A stretch of 64,000 nt of DNA from Tipula vernalis (taxonomy: Eukaryota > Arthropoda > Insecta > Diptera > Tipulidae): contig OY282558.1 in the NCBI GenBank assembly GCA_958295665.1, positions 22,567,409 through 22,631,408 of the forward strand. The letters run 5' to 3'. Position 1 is the stretch's first letter; every line of letters starts with the position of its first letter. The notes under the pieces were generated by a model, which was not told where the DNA came from, made no database searches, and saw only the letters and a program-made list of their open reading frames with translations. Shown here piece by piece: positions 35,559 through 45,289 of this stretch. The position numbers and the translations under genes are program-made.

Positions 35559-36095
35559 GTGCAAAACGGCTACACGACCGAGCAAACGGCGCAGTGGTTA
35601 AAGCTGCGGCGGTTGGATCGGGAGGTACCGGGTTCGAATCCCTATAGGGGCGGGGTGCAAAAGGGATTTTTCATCATCTGATTACGATCGGTGATGAAGA
35701 TGAACACATCTATGACCCCCTGTTGAGAGTGCAGAATCCATGGGCCGACCCACCTTTCATGTCAGCACTACAGGTTGGCATGAAGCAATGCAATGTGTAG
35801 GTGGTTTTCAAAGACGGATCTGTAGCCGCCCGTCCTCGATTTGGCTACTCCAGGCGTAAAGTAGGATGGTAAAAAATAAATCAAGAACAAACAATAACAA
35901 CAACAACAACGGCTACACGAATTAAAAAATTTTGAAATAAAAAAGGTCATCAAAAAAAGTTCATTAATGAAATAAAAAAGGCGAAAATTGTATGAAAAAG
36001 GAAGACTTTTTTATTTCAGTAAATTTGTTAAAAAAATGTCTTAAAAAAGGTCGCAGGTTATTTCAGCCTTTTTTAATTCGTATAGCCGTGCAAAA
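35559..36095. mobile_element. Inverted-repeat element split by a SINE
   Basis: The left arm GTGCAAAACGGCTACACGA resumes after the SINE as ATTAAAAAATTTTG. The right arm, read as reverse complement, is GTTTTGCACGGCTATACGAA followed by TTAAAAAAGG. Removing the SINE and one target copy restores an element of about 200 bp with TIRs of about 25 bp. No transposase. Confidence 0.6.
35578..35907 (+). mobile_element. tRNA-derived SINE with 13-bp target duplication
   Basis: The head contains an A-box-like GGCGCAGTGGTTAAAGCTG and a perfect B box GGTTCGAATCC, as in a Pol III tRNA promoter, but the 3' half does not fold into a tRNA. The body of about 250 bp follows, then an A/CAA-rich tail of (AAC)n type. 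Flanking copies of AACGGCTACACGA at 35565-35577 and 35908-35920 are the target duplication. It is about 330 bp and non-coding; mobilisation by a LINE reverse transcriptase in trans is expected for the class. Confidence 0.85.
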
Positions 36096-36106
36096 CTATG
36101 TGTTGT

Positions 36107-36294
36107 TACCTGACATTTTTTCGAAATTTATTTGTTAATACCAAATGGTTCGTCGTGAGAGCTGCGTTGGTTCACTTAATTAGGACGACGATCTCGTCCT
36201 AAGAGTCATTTAACGTGGGTGCGGGAACTCGGGTGCAGTTTCTTACGAGAAACATTTTGGTATCAAAGATTACTTTCCAGAAAAATGTCAGGTA
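36107..36294. mobile_element. 188-bp MITE with TACCTGACATTTTT termini
   Basis: TACCTGACATTTTTTCG at the left faces the complement of AAAAATGTCAGGTA at the right. The arms extend about 45 bp, both reaching GATACCAAA/AATACCAAA. No clear target duplication. Confidence 0.6.
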
Positions 36295-36359
36295 CGTTAA
36301 TTCACTGTTAGGACGACGAAATGTGGTATAGGTCCACTACACAGTCGAGTCAAATTTAG

Positions 36360-36490
36360 TACATTAGACAGTGGTTTCATTTACAACAAAAATCACGCAC
36401 CGACAAACCTTTCATATCAGTATTATTACGTCCGTGGTAAGTCCTCGATTTCACTTCTGCGTAAGGTAGTCCGTTATTAAAAATTTTGGA
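36360..36490 (+). repeat. Decayed partial copy of the neighbouring SINE
   Basis: CCGACAAACCTTTCATATCA and, further on, GTCCTCGATTTCACTTC, GCGTAAGGTAGTCCG line up in order with the 3' half of the SINE at 35578-35907. The head with its A and B boxes is absent or unrecognisable. Confidence 0.45.
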
Positions 36491-37416
36491 GTTAAAATAG
36501 ATCATTGGTAGAAACGGCAAGATACCTTCTTTTTAATGTCGACCTTCTCCACAAATGTTGGTTCGAAGCGACCTCAGACCGCAACGCAAATCATTGCCAC
36601 AAATCGCTAACCAAATTTTTAACCCAGTAAAAGTTTTGACGCATTCCAAACAATCCCACAAACAAATCGATGGTGTTAGTGTATTAGCAGAAGAGCGACG
36701 CTCCGATCGATCAATAAACTGCATCCCGCCCGCCACAAATATTAATCACTGAAATTGCTCACAATTTGGGTCCTGTTTTTAGTGGGGGAACGAGTTAAAT
36801 TCAATGAAGAAGTATCGAGTATGGTTAAAGATGAATGGGGTCGAAAGGATCTGATTGGAATGGCTTCGCTTCATAAAAACGAAACTTAGACTCTCGTCGA
36901 ACTGTGAGGAAGATATATCTTGCCCTGTATCGTCTAAACAGGCCCAATTGTTTGCACGGGATGAATTTTACATTTTTTTTATTTTTTTATACGTTTTTGT
37001 AGTTTTTGCTTATCTTGAAACAATTTGCTGTATGAACTCTTATCTTTAATCATGGGCTTGGAGATTCTCCTTAGTTTTATCTATTTTTTAATGGGTAGTG
37101 TGGGTTTCAGATTAAATTTTTCTGGTTAATTTCAGATATTATTATTCTTATTGTCTGCTAGAGAAAGCTAATTTTGACCAAAATTTGGCCTATTTAAATT
37201 TTTGCTGTATTACAACAACCAAAATTCGTAGAGTATTGACGAATGACGACACGGATATCATTGTACAAGAAAATTTAGGCAATCAGATATCAGTCGCAAC
37301 CGCACAATAATTTTTGGCAGACTCACAATCATCAACCATCAAATTCTTGATTAAAACCACCAATTCATGTGAAAAATAGAATTTGCTTTTGTCATCTTTT
37401 TAGATTGTGGCTAAAT
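36491..37416. other. No gene assigned; GC-richer block at about 36530-36960
   Basis: Opposing frames overlap at 36533-36752 and a plus frame runs 36855-37049. The base composition is clearly less AT-rich than the surroundings, as expected for old coding or transposon DNA, but I recognise no motif. Confidence 0.35.
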
Positions 37417-37430
37417 ATACATACATACGA

Positions 37431-39296
37431 TTACTGTCAGACTAGGTGGCGAGTCAGTAACCATCAGGGCCGTAATGGGCTGTCCCCAAGGAGGCGTACT
37501 ATCTACTCTTTTGTGGTCATTGGTTATTGACAGACTACTGGTCCTTCTGAGTAGCCATGGGTTTGATGTCCAGGGTTATGCGGATGATGTGGCTATCATA
37601 ATCAGAGGCAAGTTTGATGAGCTCATTTCTGATCGCATGCAAAATGCACTCAATATAATATGGCAGTGGTGTTACCAGGAAGGACTCAGTGTCAATCCAA
37701 ACGAAACTGTCATTGTTCCTTTTACGAGGAGGAAAAAGCTTGCGCTTACAGCTCCCATGTTAAACGGTACTACTGTTCCTTTTACCAGCGAGGTTAAATA
37801 TCTAGGGGTTATCCTAGATCAAAAACTGAACTGGAACCAACATTTGTTGAAAGTTCAAAATAGAGTCACCAAGGCTTTCTGGGCCGGTCAAAGACTCTAT
37901 GGGTGTACTTGGGAACTACAACCAAAAATGATCTACTGGTCATTCCTTACAATCATTAGGCCTATGGTCACCTACGCATCGGTTGTATGGTGGCCTAAAA
38001 CTGAGCAGAAGGCAACGCAAACCTTATTGAATAAGGTTCAGCGTATAGCCTGCATCGGTGTTACGGGCTCAATGAAATCATGTCCAACCGCGGCTATGGA
38101 GTCACTTCTGGGACTGACACCGTTACATGTGCATGTTAAAAAGGATGCTGCAATTATGGCCCTGAAAATGCAGGCGGAAGGAAATATCAAACCAGGCAAT
38201 ATGGTGGGTCATCTGGAAATCCTTAAGGAATTTCAGACAGACCTTACCATAGGAATGCCTTCCGACTGTATGCCAGCTAAACTGGACTTCCACAAACCAT
38301 TCTGTGTTAGGTTACCCGACGGGGATGTGTGGAGTACAGGTGGGCCATCCTTTGAGCGAGGGTTCATGGTATGGTTTAAAGATGGATCAAAAACGGAAGA
38401 TGGGGCGGGGATAGGAATACACGGGAGTGGCATTACCCTCTCGAAGTCCTTGGGTACCAATGCTACCGGTTTTCAAGCAGAAGTACATGCTATAGAACTT
38501 TGCGCTAGGAAAGGCATAGCAAAAGGCCTAAACGATGCAAAGATTTATATTGTATCAGACAGCCAATCGGCCTTAAAGGCTCTTAGGTCTTGTACCGTTC
38601 AGTCAAGGTTGGTATGGGATTGTCTGAAGGTTATTAAACATCTGGCAGGCTCAAACAAGGTAACACTTATGTGGGTGCCAGCTCATACTGGAATCGAAGG
38701 AAACGAGGCAGCTGATGGCCTCGCCCGTGAGGGTTCTGCCTTTCCATTTATTGGGCCAGAACCCTTTTGCGGCGTCACTAAGAGACACCTTAGAGCAGCG
38801 GTAAAACGCTGGGAGGATGTTCAAAAGTCCTCCTACTGGCGCAGAATTCCAGGTTTGCGACAGGCGAAGAAATGTATATCACCTTCGTCTGTCAGGGTTA
38901 AGGAGTGTCTTGAACTTAGGAAACCTGAGTTGAGGCTGCTTACTGGCTTTCTCACAGGTCATGTCCCCTTAAGGTATCACCTTAAGAAGATGGGCCTAAG
39001 TACGACAGATGGATGCCGCTTCTGCGATCTGGAAGCGGAATCAGCGGAACATGTTCTGTGCCAATGCCCAGCCATTTTCCAGCAAAGACTGCAACATCTA
39101 GGAGGGAGAATAATGAGCCCGGATAGGATGTATCTTGTACCGGCCAGTAGTATTCCAGTAGTATTATCAGATTCATTAAGAACCTGAATATTGACTGGAC
39201 GGATAATTAAGTAGGGTCCAGCACAATAGATATTTTAGGTCGCAGTGCGAGGTGGCTTATCGCCCACATGGCCCTTCAATCAATAATAATAATAAA
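37431..39296 (+). mobile_element. 5'-truncated non-LTR retrotransposon (LOA/I-like, RT plus RNase H)
   Basis: The insertion is bounded by the 14-bp duplication ATACATACATACGA at 37417-37430 and 39297-39310. It begins inside the reverse-transcriptase domain, keeps an uninterrupted frame to 39187, and has a short 3' UTR and an (AAT)n tail. RT followed by RNase H and a C-terminal CCHC fits the LOA or I groups, not Jockey or CR1, which lack RNase H. The intact frame and perfect duplication indicate a recent insertion. The 5' UTR, ORF1, endonuclease and the N-terminal RT motifs were never copied. Confidence 0.9.
37433..39187 (+). CDS. Partial LINE polyprotein: reverse transcriptase and RNase H
   Basis: The frame is open from the truncation point; the first ATG is at 37475 and is internal to the family protein. 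Numbering from that Met: G-C-P-Q-G-G-V-L-S (residues 2-10) is an RT motif and Y-A-D-D (35-38) the RT catalytic site. The RNase H domain spans about 298-420 with D303, E336, D362, H404 and D414 all present. A C-x2-C-x8-H-x4-C knuckle is at 514-531. Codon use and GC content are higher than in neighbouring DNA. The polymerase cannot be functional because the endonuclease and N-terminal RT motifs are missing, although the RNase H part is complete. Confidence 0.9.
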   Translation, partial: TVRLGGESVTIRAVMGCPQGGVLSTLLWSLVIDRLLVLLSSHGFDVQGYADDVAIIIRGKFDELISDRMQNALNIIWQWCYQEGLSVNPNETVIVPFTRRKKLALTAPMLNGTTVPFTSEVKYLGVILDQKLNWNQHLLKVQNRVTKAFWAGQRLYGCTWELQPKMIYWSFLTIIRPMVTYASVVWWPKTEQKATQTLLNKVQRIACIGVTGSMKSCPTAAMESLLGLTPLHVHVKKDAAIMALKMQAEGNIKPGNMVGHLEILKEFQTDLTIGMPSDCMPAKLDFHKPFCVRLPDGDVWSTGGPSFERGFMVWFKDGSKTEDGAGIGIHGSGITLSKSLGTNATGFQAEVHAIELCARKGIAKGLNDAKIYIVSDSQSALKALRSCTVQSRLVWDCLKVIKHLAGSNKVTLMWVPAHTGIEGNEAADGLAREGSAFPFIGPEPFCGVTKRHLRAAVKRWEDVQKSSYWRRIPGLRQAKKCISPSSVRVKECLELRKPELRLLTGFLTGHVPLRYHLKKMGLSTTDGCRFCDLEAESAEHVLCQCPAIFQQRLQHLGGRIMSPDRMYLVPASSIPVVLSDSLRT

Positions 39297-39310
39297 ATAC
39301 ATACATACGA

Positions 39311-40193
39311 GTATCTAATTGAAAAAGAACGAAGTAACTAAATTGTGGGAGGAACTTTGGTGCCGTGTTTTAAAAATATTATTGGTGTTGTTTTAGAAGG
39401 TATTGAAGAAATTGGCACATTGTAAAGAATACGCCAGTGTGTACACGAGACAACCTAATTCCTCACACGAACATTATCATTGAATCAATAATCATCATCA
39501 TATAATTATTATTGTATAATACGGTTTGATCAATAAACCTACCGTTTGCCCAAATTCTATTAAAGTGTAAAAATACTAAAACACCAACAGTTTATGTTTC
39601 TCTTATACATAATCTATATTTATTTAATATACATATAATATAATTTGTTGTATTTATATATAATTTATTTATTTATCAATAAAATTATTAAAAATTTCTA
39701 ATATTTATAATTTACCTAAATAGTATTAGTATATCATTTTATTTAAAATAATAAATATAGGTAAAATTACCTAAAATATATATTTAATAAAATTATTGGT
39801 ACATTTTATATAAATAATTAATTAATTATTGTAACTAAACAATTCGTATACGCGTATACGAGTTTATTAATTAATACCCTCGCAGAACATCTTAAGAGAC
39901 TTTTTCATGATTTTTCAAGACATACAAAAATAGTGCAAAAACCATTTGTTGAAAAATACTTTTTAAATGGTTTATTTCTAATACACACTCTTAGAAAATA
40001 ATAATAGAAAATATTTGTGTTGTTCAAGTTAAAAATGCTAGCTATTTTTCCCTGTTTTTCAGAGCAGAGCTAAAATTGGAGAAATTAACTTTACTTTAAG
40101 TTACCTACTTATAACTCCTAAACTAAGTCATGACTACCTGAATTTTATTTAAATTGGTTTGTTTGCTTCATGCCCGGTTGTGAAAAAAGAACC
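39311..40193. other. No gene seen
   Basis: Very AT-rich; nothing supported. Confidence 0.6.
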
Positions 40194-40386
40194 AATCTCC
40201 AGTTAAATAATATTTCCGGTCTTTCTTCTTTCACGAAATTTCGGTTTGTTTCATAATACAAATTTAATGCAAGCTGATTATATTTGTTTAACTGATTATC
40301 TTTATTTGTTTAGCTGAACGAAATTGGGCAGTAATTTCATGAAAAAAGTAAGAGTGGAAATATTATTATTATTTAACTGGAGATTC
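40194..40386. mobile_element. Foldback/MITE family F, copy A
   Basis: AATCTCCAGTTAAATAATA at the left faces its complement at the right; the arms are about 45 bp, including TCTTTCTTCTTTCACGAAAT-like sequence. The centre contains GCAAGCTGATTATATTTG. About 90 bp of the left arm and centre match the right side of the 59771-60042 element in reverse orientation, and ACTGCCCAATTTCGTTCA is shared exactly. No coding capacity. Confidence 0.7.
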
Positions 40387-43249
40387 TTTTTTTTTTTTTT
40401 TTTTTTGTAAAATTGGGCTTAGGGTAAATTTAATAAAACTTATTAGTTTTCTAAAATATCTACTACAAAGTAAATTAGGTTTGGCTCAAAATTAAGATTG
40501 ATAACCCGATTAATTCTATCTAGAAAGAAGGTTTCAGAAAACCAAAAATGCGAGTTTAAGGTAAAATCGACATTAGCACGTTTAATTTGTGACTAAAGAT
40601 TGTGTGCTTACAAACCACTATTGGATTGGTTCCAATGTAAAATCGAAAAAGTTTTATGTCGACTTTAAATGTTCTGCCCTGTGGCTTTGAGGGTAAAAAA
40701 TTATACATAAATCGCTATATTTATATAAGGTGTCCCAATGTTCCCGATACAGTTACATTTCTTGATTAAAACGAAGTTGACTTTCGTTGTACAGCTTCCC
40801 GTTAGAAAGCCAATATTCAAGGATCTTCCCCCCACTTATTACACTAAGATCTATTATTCAAATTTAACAAAGTGTAATATGTTGGAAAGCTTCTGCTTAA
40901 ACGTTTTTGCTTGACAGAGTGGCCTCCTAGTGCGAAATTGTGAAAATAATCAAGTTTGTTTTGAACAAAGAATCTAATGTTGAGTTCGATTTGGGTAAAA
41001 AAAAAAAACTAGTTTTTGTCGCCCAGTCGAAGATACAAGCAGAATAACCATTGCACTAGTAAATATATGTATGTGAACATTTTATTGAATTTATGTTAAT
41101 TGTCAGTAAATCTTTAGTTTAATTTTGAATAAAATTACACAGATTTTGTCACAATAATTATTTTAATAACACAATTTATTTCTTAATAACCAAACTAACT
41201 CGTCAAAAATCGTCACAATTAACATTGACATTTGTTTTTTTTTTGTGCAATCGAACAACAATTTAAATCATTTTTTTGTACATTAGATTTATTTATTTTG
41301 CCCAAACGAACTCCTCATAAGAATATACACTCTTTATACAGATATGCATGCTTACATAACTACATATTCAATAGACCTATTTCCTCAAACGTCAAATGAG
41401 GTAAATTGACAATGCCTTTAGCGTAGGCCAAACATAAATATGATATCTTATTTTTTGCGTTTTAAAAAAAATCATACTTTAGAAACGTTTTTAAAATAAT
41501 TTGATTGTTTCACAAACAGTAAATCCTATTTATTTGGCCTACAACAATAATTCCTAAATGTTTGGCCTATTTAGCTGTCAATTTATTCAGAGAAAACAGC
41601 TCTATAAATTATTAAAAATAAAGTCTTGGAAGACAAATTGTGACACAAATTGTTGTAAATTAAATTTTTAAATTTAATTTAAAAAAATAATAATTTTTTA
41701 AATAACAATAAATAACAAAATTCATAAAAATATTTTGATTTAAATTCTTATTTATATTATTTATACAATAGATAACTTAAAGCTTACAAGGTGAAGGTTA
41801 TATTAATTTGCAGTATGTACATATTTCAAATGTAGTGGTGCCCAACTAAAGACGTTGCATTTATATTGCATATTCTCAGCCTTGTTTTTATTACGATTTT
41901 TTTTCTAACACAACCATTTTGAGACTTGAGTTTTTTTTATTTTTCTTAAAAATTATTTAAAGGGAGATATTTATAAAACTATATTTTGAATATAAATTAA
42001 TATCAATTATAAATAATGAAAATAAATTCAGAAAATTACTCGTTAGTCTGGCTATTTCCGGTTCGATTCATCTGCACAGCACACGACTATATCTCCCTCA
42101 AAAAATATTGCCACAAAATTTCCTTATTAGTGAGTTATGAAAACTTATATGCTATGTGTTTTGGGGGCAAATGATTTAGATTAATAATTTATAACAGTTA
42201 CATTAAATTTACTTAAATCTATTGGTATAAATCGAAATTCGAAGTTTTGTGTTAAGAACTAAGGCTAAAAAAAAAAAAAATTAACTAAACAATTTTTTGT
42301 ATTATCTGCTTGGCCTAATATCATCAAACAATAATTGACTTTAGATTTTTTTTTTTTCGTTACATCATACGATAACTATTGCTAATATTCTTTGTATTTA
42401 TTGCTTTAAGATTTTTGTTTCATATATTTACAAATTATTTTAATAAAATTTAAATTAAACTATTTATATTAATTAATTTATGTGAATTTAATTCTTAATT
42501 TTAATTCATCATTATATAGCACCAAAATTTTCAAGATCGCACATGCTCTCAGAAAACATTTCATTTTCGGCAACATTTCTGTATTATTTATTTATTTACA
42601 TAAATTATTTATTATAATTACATAATTAATTTAATTAGTACGATATTTTAAATAAATTAATTTAAAAAAATAAATTTTAAATAATATATTATTAATTCAA
42701 ATTTAGGATGTTTGCTTCTCATTAACTTTAAAACTTTTGCTAACTGCAAATTGCTAAATGTGCTAAACACCAAAATTGAAAATATCAATAGATTCATTTT
42801 ATTAATTGATTAAACTTAATTAATTAATATTAATATTTTTTTTTTGTATTTTATAATTTTTAATAAAAATTCTATAAGAATAATAAAATTAATTACTTAT
42901 TTTTGTAGGATTAAATAAGGCAACGGTATGTATACTCATAATACGAATAAATGTACATATATGTATTTTATATTATTTCAATATTTATTTTGTAAAAATA
43001 TATTTAAATAAAAAATTATTGTCTTACACGATAATAATGTGGTTAAAACTATTAATTGGTATGAATATTTTATTTGTTGAATTTGTGGTTATAACAAAGG
43101 GCATCTTTCGATCTGAAAATAAAGTAAAAAATTTGTATAACAGACTTATTTTGGTAACAGAAGGTAATTAATTTATAGCATTGTAAAACTACAATCGAAG
43201 AAGTTTGGTCTAAGTAACAACAGGCGAAGGCTCTCGGGAGCAAGGAAAA
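40387..43249. other. No gene seen; extremely AT-rich
   Basis: Long A and T runs, no open frame of note. A small GC-normal part (40.5-41.0 kb) has no persistent frame. Confidence 0.6.
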
Positions 43250-44040
43250 ACTTTCGAAATTCGTCAGTATATTTTGCTTATTTTCGCTCTATTTTGTCGT
43301 ATCTTAATCCCATATGGGGCTCTGCATCTAAATATAACTTACAAGAAATTAAAGTTGTGCAAAATAGAGCGATTAGGAATATGTTTAATTTACCCTTTCG
43401 AACGCTTACTGTTGATTTTTTACAAGGATAACTTTCTGCCGATCACCAGTCAATTTTGACTAGCTCGGTGATCGGCAGAAAATTCAATTTTTTTAAACTA
43501 TTTGTATCATGAGTACAATACTCGAAGGAAGCTCTTATATAGGTCAGTTTTTGCCAGACTCTCAATCAGCCAAAATAGCATTTTTAGCAGAGGTCTTAAT
43601 TTGTATAATAACTTGCTGGAAAATATTAAGACCACTACGCGAATTTCTAGCTTTAAAAGTTACTCAAGTATTCATCTATTTAACCGTTTCCACTCTTGAT
43701 CATATTGGAGCATTGATGCACAGACTAGATCATTTCATTATGTACAATAATAAGTCGTGGATAAGCATATGGAAGAAGTTGTTGAAAATTGGGTTTCAGT
43801 ATACACTTATGTATGTACTATGAAGTTTTTTGTATCTCTCCCAATCTTATATTTCTTATGTTTAGCAAATTGTTTTTTTTATAATATTGTTAACTTTATA
43901 AATTTTTAGTTTTAGTACTTTAATTTTCTATCATTAGGATAATAAGTATCTGTCGATAGGTTCTTCTTGAGGCCTCTAAGGTAAAATAATGGTTTAAATT
44001 TTTTTGTAATATTGTTTATAATACATAATAATAATAATGA
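43250..44040 (+). pseudogene. Decayed 3' end of a Jockey/CR1-like LINE
   Basis: One frame reads Y-F-R-S-I-L-S-Y-L-N-P-I-W-G then Q-N-R-A-I-R-N-M-F, the typical region after the RT palm of non-LTR elements. After a frameshift another frame (43502-43699) reads H-E-Y-N-T-R-R-K ... F-S-R-G-L-N-L-Y-N-N-L, the typical C-terminal end. A 3' UTR-like stretch ends in (AAT)n at about 44025-44040. Frame breaks and missing upstream motifs mark a dead, 5'-truncated copy. A different lineage from the intact LINE at 37.4 kb, since no RNase H follows. Confidence 0.65.
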
Positions 44041-44254
44041 ATATATAAATTAATCTAAATTAAAAAAAAATTGGCGTTCATTTTCGCATTATAACTACAT
44101 TTGGATCATATAAAAACTGATCAAGTTTGGGTGATAGCATTGGTACTATTTTCCGAAAGAGATTGAAAAAAGCTTGCACCTTCTGCGATTCAGGAGTTTT
44201 TCCAATTCTAAAATTTTTTTCGTGATTCAAAAGATATTTAAATTTAAAAATAGG

Positions 44255-44280
44255 TGAACTTTTTATTCCACCCTGTATAA
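44255..44280 (-). repeat. Solitary Tc1/mariner-like terminus
   Basis: On the minus strand TATACAGGGTGGAATAAAAA resembles TA plus the TIR of a Tc1-like group. No partner terminus was found below it. The minus frame at 44078-44332 covers this spot and is not recognisable. Confidence 0.3.
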
Positions 44281-44554
44281 TAGAACGTCCTTTGTCCAAC
44301 AAATTGATGATCAGGTTGAAAATGGTTATCAATTTTAAAAATTCGTCATTGTCGCGGGTATGCTACTTAGTGACGTGTTGAACTTAAAAAATGGTATAAA
44401 ATTAAGTATGTATATTCTTATCGAAATCAACCCTTGCTTTAGTGGTTTATCTAGATGTATTTACCGAAAACCGAAAGAACTCGGTTAAATTCACGATTTA
44501 CCAAATTTAAACGACTCTTCTTTACAAAAATAGTTTGTACTTACATTTTTTTTT

Positions 44555-44944
44555 TCATACGATATACAATTCAAAGTAATGATTCGGTGATGTTACAACT
44601 GAATTTGATCCAACTGGGGTTAGTACACGAGGTGATAGAATTTTATCATGTGGCGACTCAGGAGTATTGGCACTATAAATATGCGGCGCTGGATAATTCG
44701 TTGGTGGGTGAAATTGTAATGCAGTTGGTGCTGTTGCACCGAGTGGTGGTAAACCAACGGATGTTGTTATCGGTAGAATTGGTGAAGTTGATTGATTAAG
44801 ATTTTGTAGTTGTGGTGATGACTGCGGAGGGACAGGTAAAACATGATGTATTGATTGTTGCGGTGTTGATAAAATTGGTGTTGTTGGTGGTATTTGTTGT
44901 TGTGATGATGGCTGTTGATGTGTTGGTATATAATCAACCGGAAG
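44555..44944 (-). CDS. fus: fusilli-like, last coding exon of the long isoform
   Basis: The acceptor AATACAG|CTTCCG at 44945 continues phase 0 from 45066. It encodes 129 residues rich in Pro, Gln, Ser and Thr, then a stop at 44555. The plus-strand frame at 44455-44799 is its antisense shadow. A minus-strand AATAAA at about 44262 could be the poly(A) signal. Confidence 0.78.
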   Translation of the reverse strand, partial: LPVDYIPTHQQPSSQQQIPPTTPILSTPQQSIHHVLPVPPQSSPQLQNLNQSTSPILPITTSVGLPPLGATAPTALQFHPPTNYPAPHIYSANTPESPHDKILSPRVLTPVGSNSVVTSPNHYFELYIV

Positions 44945-45065
44945 CTGTATTTGAAAATTAAAAATAACTGTCAATTGGTACCTGCCAAAAAAAGATAGAT
45001 TCGATGCTTATAAACAACTTTAACTTATCTAGAAGCTTTGTAAGCTACGGTATAAAAATACTAAC

Positions 45066-45289
45066 AAGGGCTGGTTGATGATGTGGTGGGCCAAATTGTG
45101 GAGCAACATGATGTGGTGGAGGATGTGGTGCTGGCCCATAATATGTAGTTGGTGAGACGGGAGGACTTGGATAGCCCCAATATAATATCGTCTGTGGATA
45201 AAATGCTGGATGTCCTCTTGGCGGTAATATCGTAGCGGGTGGCGCAAATGGCGTATAACCACCAAATGATGGTCCGATCATGGTGCCAC
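45066..45289 (-). CDS. fus: fusilli-like, distal Pro/Tyr-rich exon
   Basis: The acceptor ATATGTAG|GTGGC at 45290 takes the phase-1 junction from 53754. It encodes G-T-M-I-G-P-S-F then A-F-Y-P-Q and W-G-Y-P-S-P-P-V-S-P. The pattern Y-P-S-P-P-x-S-P near an A-Y/F-Y-P block also occurs in the C-terminus of vertebrate ESRP1, so this is probably the ancestral tail. The donor is CTT|GTTAGT, phase 0. Confidence 0.8.

Noticed and set aside
35578..35655. tRNA gene suggested by a perfect B box and an A-box-like sequence
   Set aside because: The 3' half does not close an acceptor stem, the unit continues into a long body with an (AAC)n tail, and it is flanked by target duplications: a SINE.
44455..44799. 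114-codon plus-strand frame
   Set aside because: Exactly antisense to the last coding exon of the fusilli-like gene; the Pro/Gln-rich sense strand explains the open frame.
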